Below are positions 17,231-18,425 of a stretch of 18,425 bases of DNA, one piece after another. The stretch lies in contig CAJTKW010000013.1 of the NCBI GenBank assembly GCA_910577035.1, positions 1 to 18,425 on the forward strand. The letters are read 5' to 3'. This DNA is from an uncultured Acetatifactor sp. Its GTDB lineage: Bacteria > Bacillota > Clostridia > Lachnospirales > Lachnospiraceae. Positions within the stretch are counted from its first letter, which is position 1. The number at the start of each line of letters is the position of its first letter. A program made the translations under genes and the position numbers. The notes beneath the pieces were generated by a model that worked only from the letters and a program-made list of their open reading frames with translations, did no database searches and was not told the DNA's origin.

Positions 17231-17247
17231 TTCCGGGGGCGCCGCCG
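17218..17247 (+). terminator. GC-rich hairpin enclosing the DUF5107 stop codon
   Basis: A perfect 10-bp stem, CGGCGGCGCC (17218-17227) with GGCGCCGCCG (17238-17247), and a 10-base loop that begins with the TGA stop at 17228-17230. The left arm therefore encodes the last codons of the gene. No T run follows on either strand, so it is not a standard intrinsic terminator; it may act as a bidirectional barrier or a 3' RNA-stabilising stem between convergent genes. A smaller inverted repeat (CGGG/CCCG, about 17254-17269) follows. Confidence 0.5.
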
Positions 17248-17288
17248 GCCCATCGGGAGGGGCTGCCCGGCTTATTCTGAGCTCCCTT

Positions 17289-17627
17289 CCCCCTGCCGTA
17301 GGCGCGGTTTTCCTCTGCCTTCTGCATAATCTCCCTGATTTCCCGAATGCCGCTGGTAACGGCACTGAAATTCATAAAGTCAGAGCTGGTGCGCTTGGCA
17401 ATGATCCGGGCCAGGGTAGTCTTGCCCACTCCGGGAGGCCCCCAGAAGATCATGGAAGGAATCTGGTCCTGTTCCAGCATTCTCCGCAGCAGCCTGCCCT
17501 CGCCCAGCAGGTGGCGCTGTCCGGCATAATCTTCCAGGGTTTCCGGGCGCATCCGGTCCGCCAGCGGGGCGGAGAGGGGAGAAAGGGAGTGCTCGGATTG
17601 TGTATCGAAGAGTGATAACTGATCCAT
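17289..17627 (-). pseudogene. rarA: rarA (mgsA) fragment, truncated after the Walker A region
   Basis: The ATG at 17625-17627 opens a frame whose first ~113 residues match RarA/MgsA, the AAA ATPase acting at stalled replication forks. MDQLSLFD (1-8), the PLADRMRPETLEDYAGQRHL stretch (21-40), FWGPPGVGKT with Walker A (61-70) and NFSAVTSGIREIRE (86-99) are typical. Similarity stops at about AEENRAYGRGK, just before the expected Walker B (family pattern ending DEIHRFNK). The frame stays open to 16602 but only as antisense of the DUF5107 gene. A normal RarA has about 430-440 residues, so three quarters is missing, including Walker B, sensor and tetramerisation parts. It starts 27 bases after the GH4 stop, suggesting an ancient operon with it. 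Either a real deletion/insertion or an assembly join could explain the break. Confidence 0.85.
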
Positions 17628-17654
17628 GGCAAATACCGTCCTGTCTGTGATGGA

Positions 17655-18425
17655 TTACACTTCCTGCCAGCCGTCGGGGAGCCAGCCCAGGGTATTGTTT
17701 ATCATGTCGTCTGCAAGTGCCCGCACATCTGCCTCCGAAGCCCGTCCCTTTACCAGGGGATCGTTGAGGAAGGCTTTGTAAACTGCCTTCCTGTCACAGG
17801 TGAGGGCAGCCTTCAGCACGGTTTCATGGTTCTCGATATGGGGCATCAGCAGGTTCTTTATCTCTTCGGGAACCGTGCCTGCCATCACAGGCCGGATGGA
17901 ATCACGGCTGAAGACGGCGTTGGTCTCCACGATGGCTCCCCCCGGCAGGTTGGGGATCTGCAGGCAGGTATTGGGAATATTGACATTGCTGATGATGCAG
18001 TCCAGTCCGCACAGCGCCTTGATCAGGAGGATTCCCTCCTCGCCGGAGGGGGCTAACGGCAGCTCCTCCTCAAAGGAGGCCAGACGGCGGCTTCGCGCCA
18101 GGCGCTCTTTCAGATCGTTCTTTCTCCAGCTCACGGGGGTGAGGCCGAATTTCCATGCGGTTACCGTTTCGGGATCCTTCAGATACTGATCCCCCGGCAT
18201 AAATTCCGCCAGGTGGCGGTCCCCTGCGGCGGCAATGAGGCCGTAGCGGCGGAAGAGATCGAATTTCACCCGATGAGCGCAGTTGAAGGAGCTGTTGGCC
18301 CAGTTGTTATCCCTTTCCTCAAAGCCTTCCTCGTAGTGCTTTTCAATGTAATCCCGATAGACGGGGAACAGGTCAATGCCTTTGTAGGAAGCCTGGCTGA
18401 ACCAGGTGAAATGATTGATGCCCAG
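17655..18425 (-). CDS. GH4 family glycosidase, C-terminal 256 residues (alpha-galacturonidase-like)
   Basis: The frame is open from the right edge of the window to the stop at 17655-17657; the N-terminus lies outside. A GTG at 18269 would be only an internal codon, since the reading frame continues upstream with clear family sequence: GINHFTWF at visible residues 2-9, whose His is the family metal ligand, then GIDLFPVYRDYIEKHYEEGF. GDRHLAEFMP (68-77) is another conserved GH4 stretch. GH4 enzymes use NAD and a divalent metal in an oxidation-elimination mechanism. The GINHFTW form and neighbouring sequence look closest, from memory, to LplD-type alpha-galacturonidases, but alpha-glucosidase and alpha-galactosidase relatives are not excluded because the NAD-binding N-terminus and the Cys metal ligand are off-window. 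Cytoplasmic. Confidence 0.87.
   Translation of the reverse strand: MGINHFTWFSQASYKGIDLFPVYRDYIEKHYEEGFEERDNNWANSSFNCAHRVKFDLFRRYGLIAAAGDRHLAEFMPGDQYLKDPETVTAWKFGLTPVSWRKNDLKERLARSRRLASFEEELPLAPSGEEGILLIKALCGLDCIISNVNIPNTCLQIPNLPGGAIVETNAVFSRDSIRPVMAGTVPEEIKNLLMPHIENHETVLKAALTCDRKAVYKAFLNDPLVKGRASEADVRALADDMINNTLGWLPDGWQEV

Noticed and set aside
1..18425. CRISPR arrays, tRNA or rRNA genes, insertion sequences with transposase
   Set aside because: I saw no regularly spaced repeats, no tRNA- or rRNA-like stretches and no transposase or integrase reading frames in the window.

Overview
The window looks like a chromosomal segment of a gut-type Clostridia bacterium, most likely Lachnospiraceae. 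The evidence is strong AGGAGG-like ribosome binding sites, short sigma-A type promoters, a moderately high GC content, and the gene content: several glycosidases without signal peptides, an AraC regulator with a sugar-sensing-type N-terminus, and a very large DUF5107/TPR protein. This assignment is inferred from style, not from a marker gene.

Layout. Positions 1-377 hold an unrecognised partial reading frame and a hairpin that may terminate the next gene. A large GH115 alpha-glucuronidase lies on the minus strand (378-3998) with its own clear promoter. Divergent from it is a two-gene plus-strand unit: a UvrA-like double-ATPase lacking the UvrB-binding region (4325-6838) and a beta-lactamase-fold serine hydrolase (6835-7761), joined by an ATGA overlap. 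A small COG4551-type phosphatase (7883-8203, minus) follows, its 3' end running into what may be a remnant of a radical-SAM gene.

A second carbohydrate unit starts at 8535. A GH35 beta-galactosidase and a GH2 glycosidase form an operon (8535-12783) behind a promoter whose -35 overlaps a perfect 9-bp inverted repeat. An AraC regulator (12866-13708, minus) is convergent with that operon and divergent from a DUF5107 plus TPR protein of about 1129 residues (13841-17230). At the right edge, a minus-strand GH4 glycosidase (cut by the window end) leads into rarA, which keeps only its first ~113 residues and breaks off just beside a GC-rich hairpin ending the DUF5107 gene.

How they may work together. 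GH115, GH35, GH2 and GH4 would remove uronic acid and galactose-type side groups from imported plant-glycan oligosaccharides in the cytoplasm; the AraC protein is the obvious local regulator. The substrate (substituted xylan, arabinogalactan or pectin side chains) cannot be fixed from sequence. No transporter is visible here. The UvrA-like/hydrolase pair is unrelated to glycan use and is the best candidate for an undescribed function, possibly drug protection. The broken rarA, the possible radical-SAM remnant and the odd left edge suggest repeated insertion or rearrangement.
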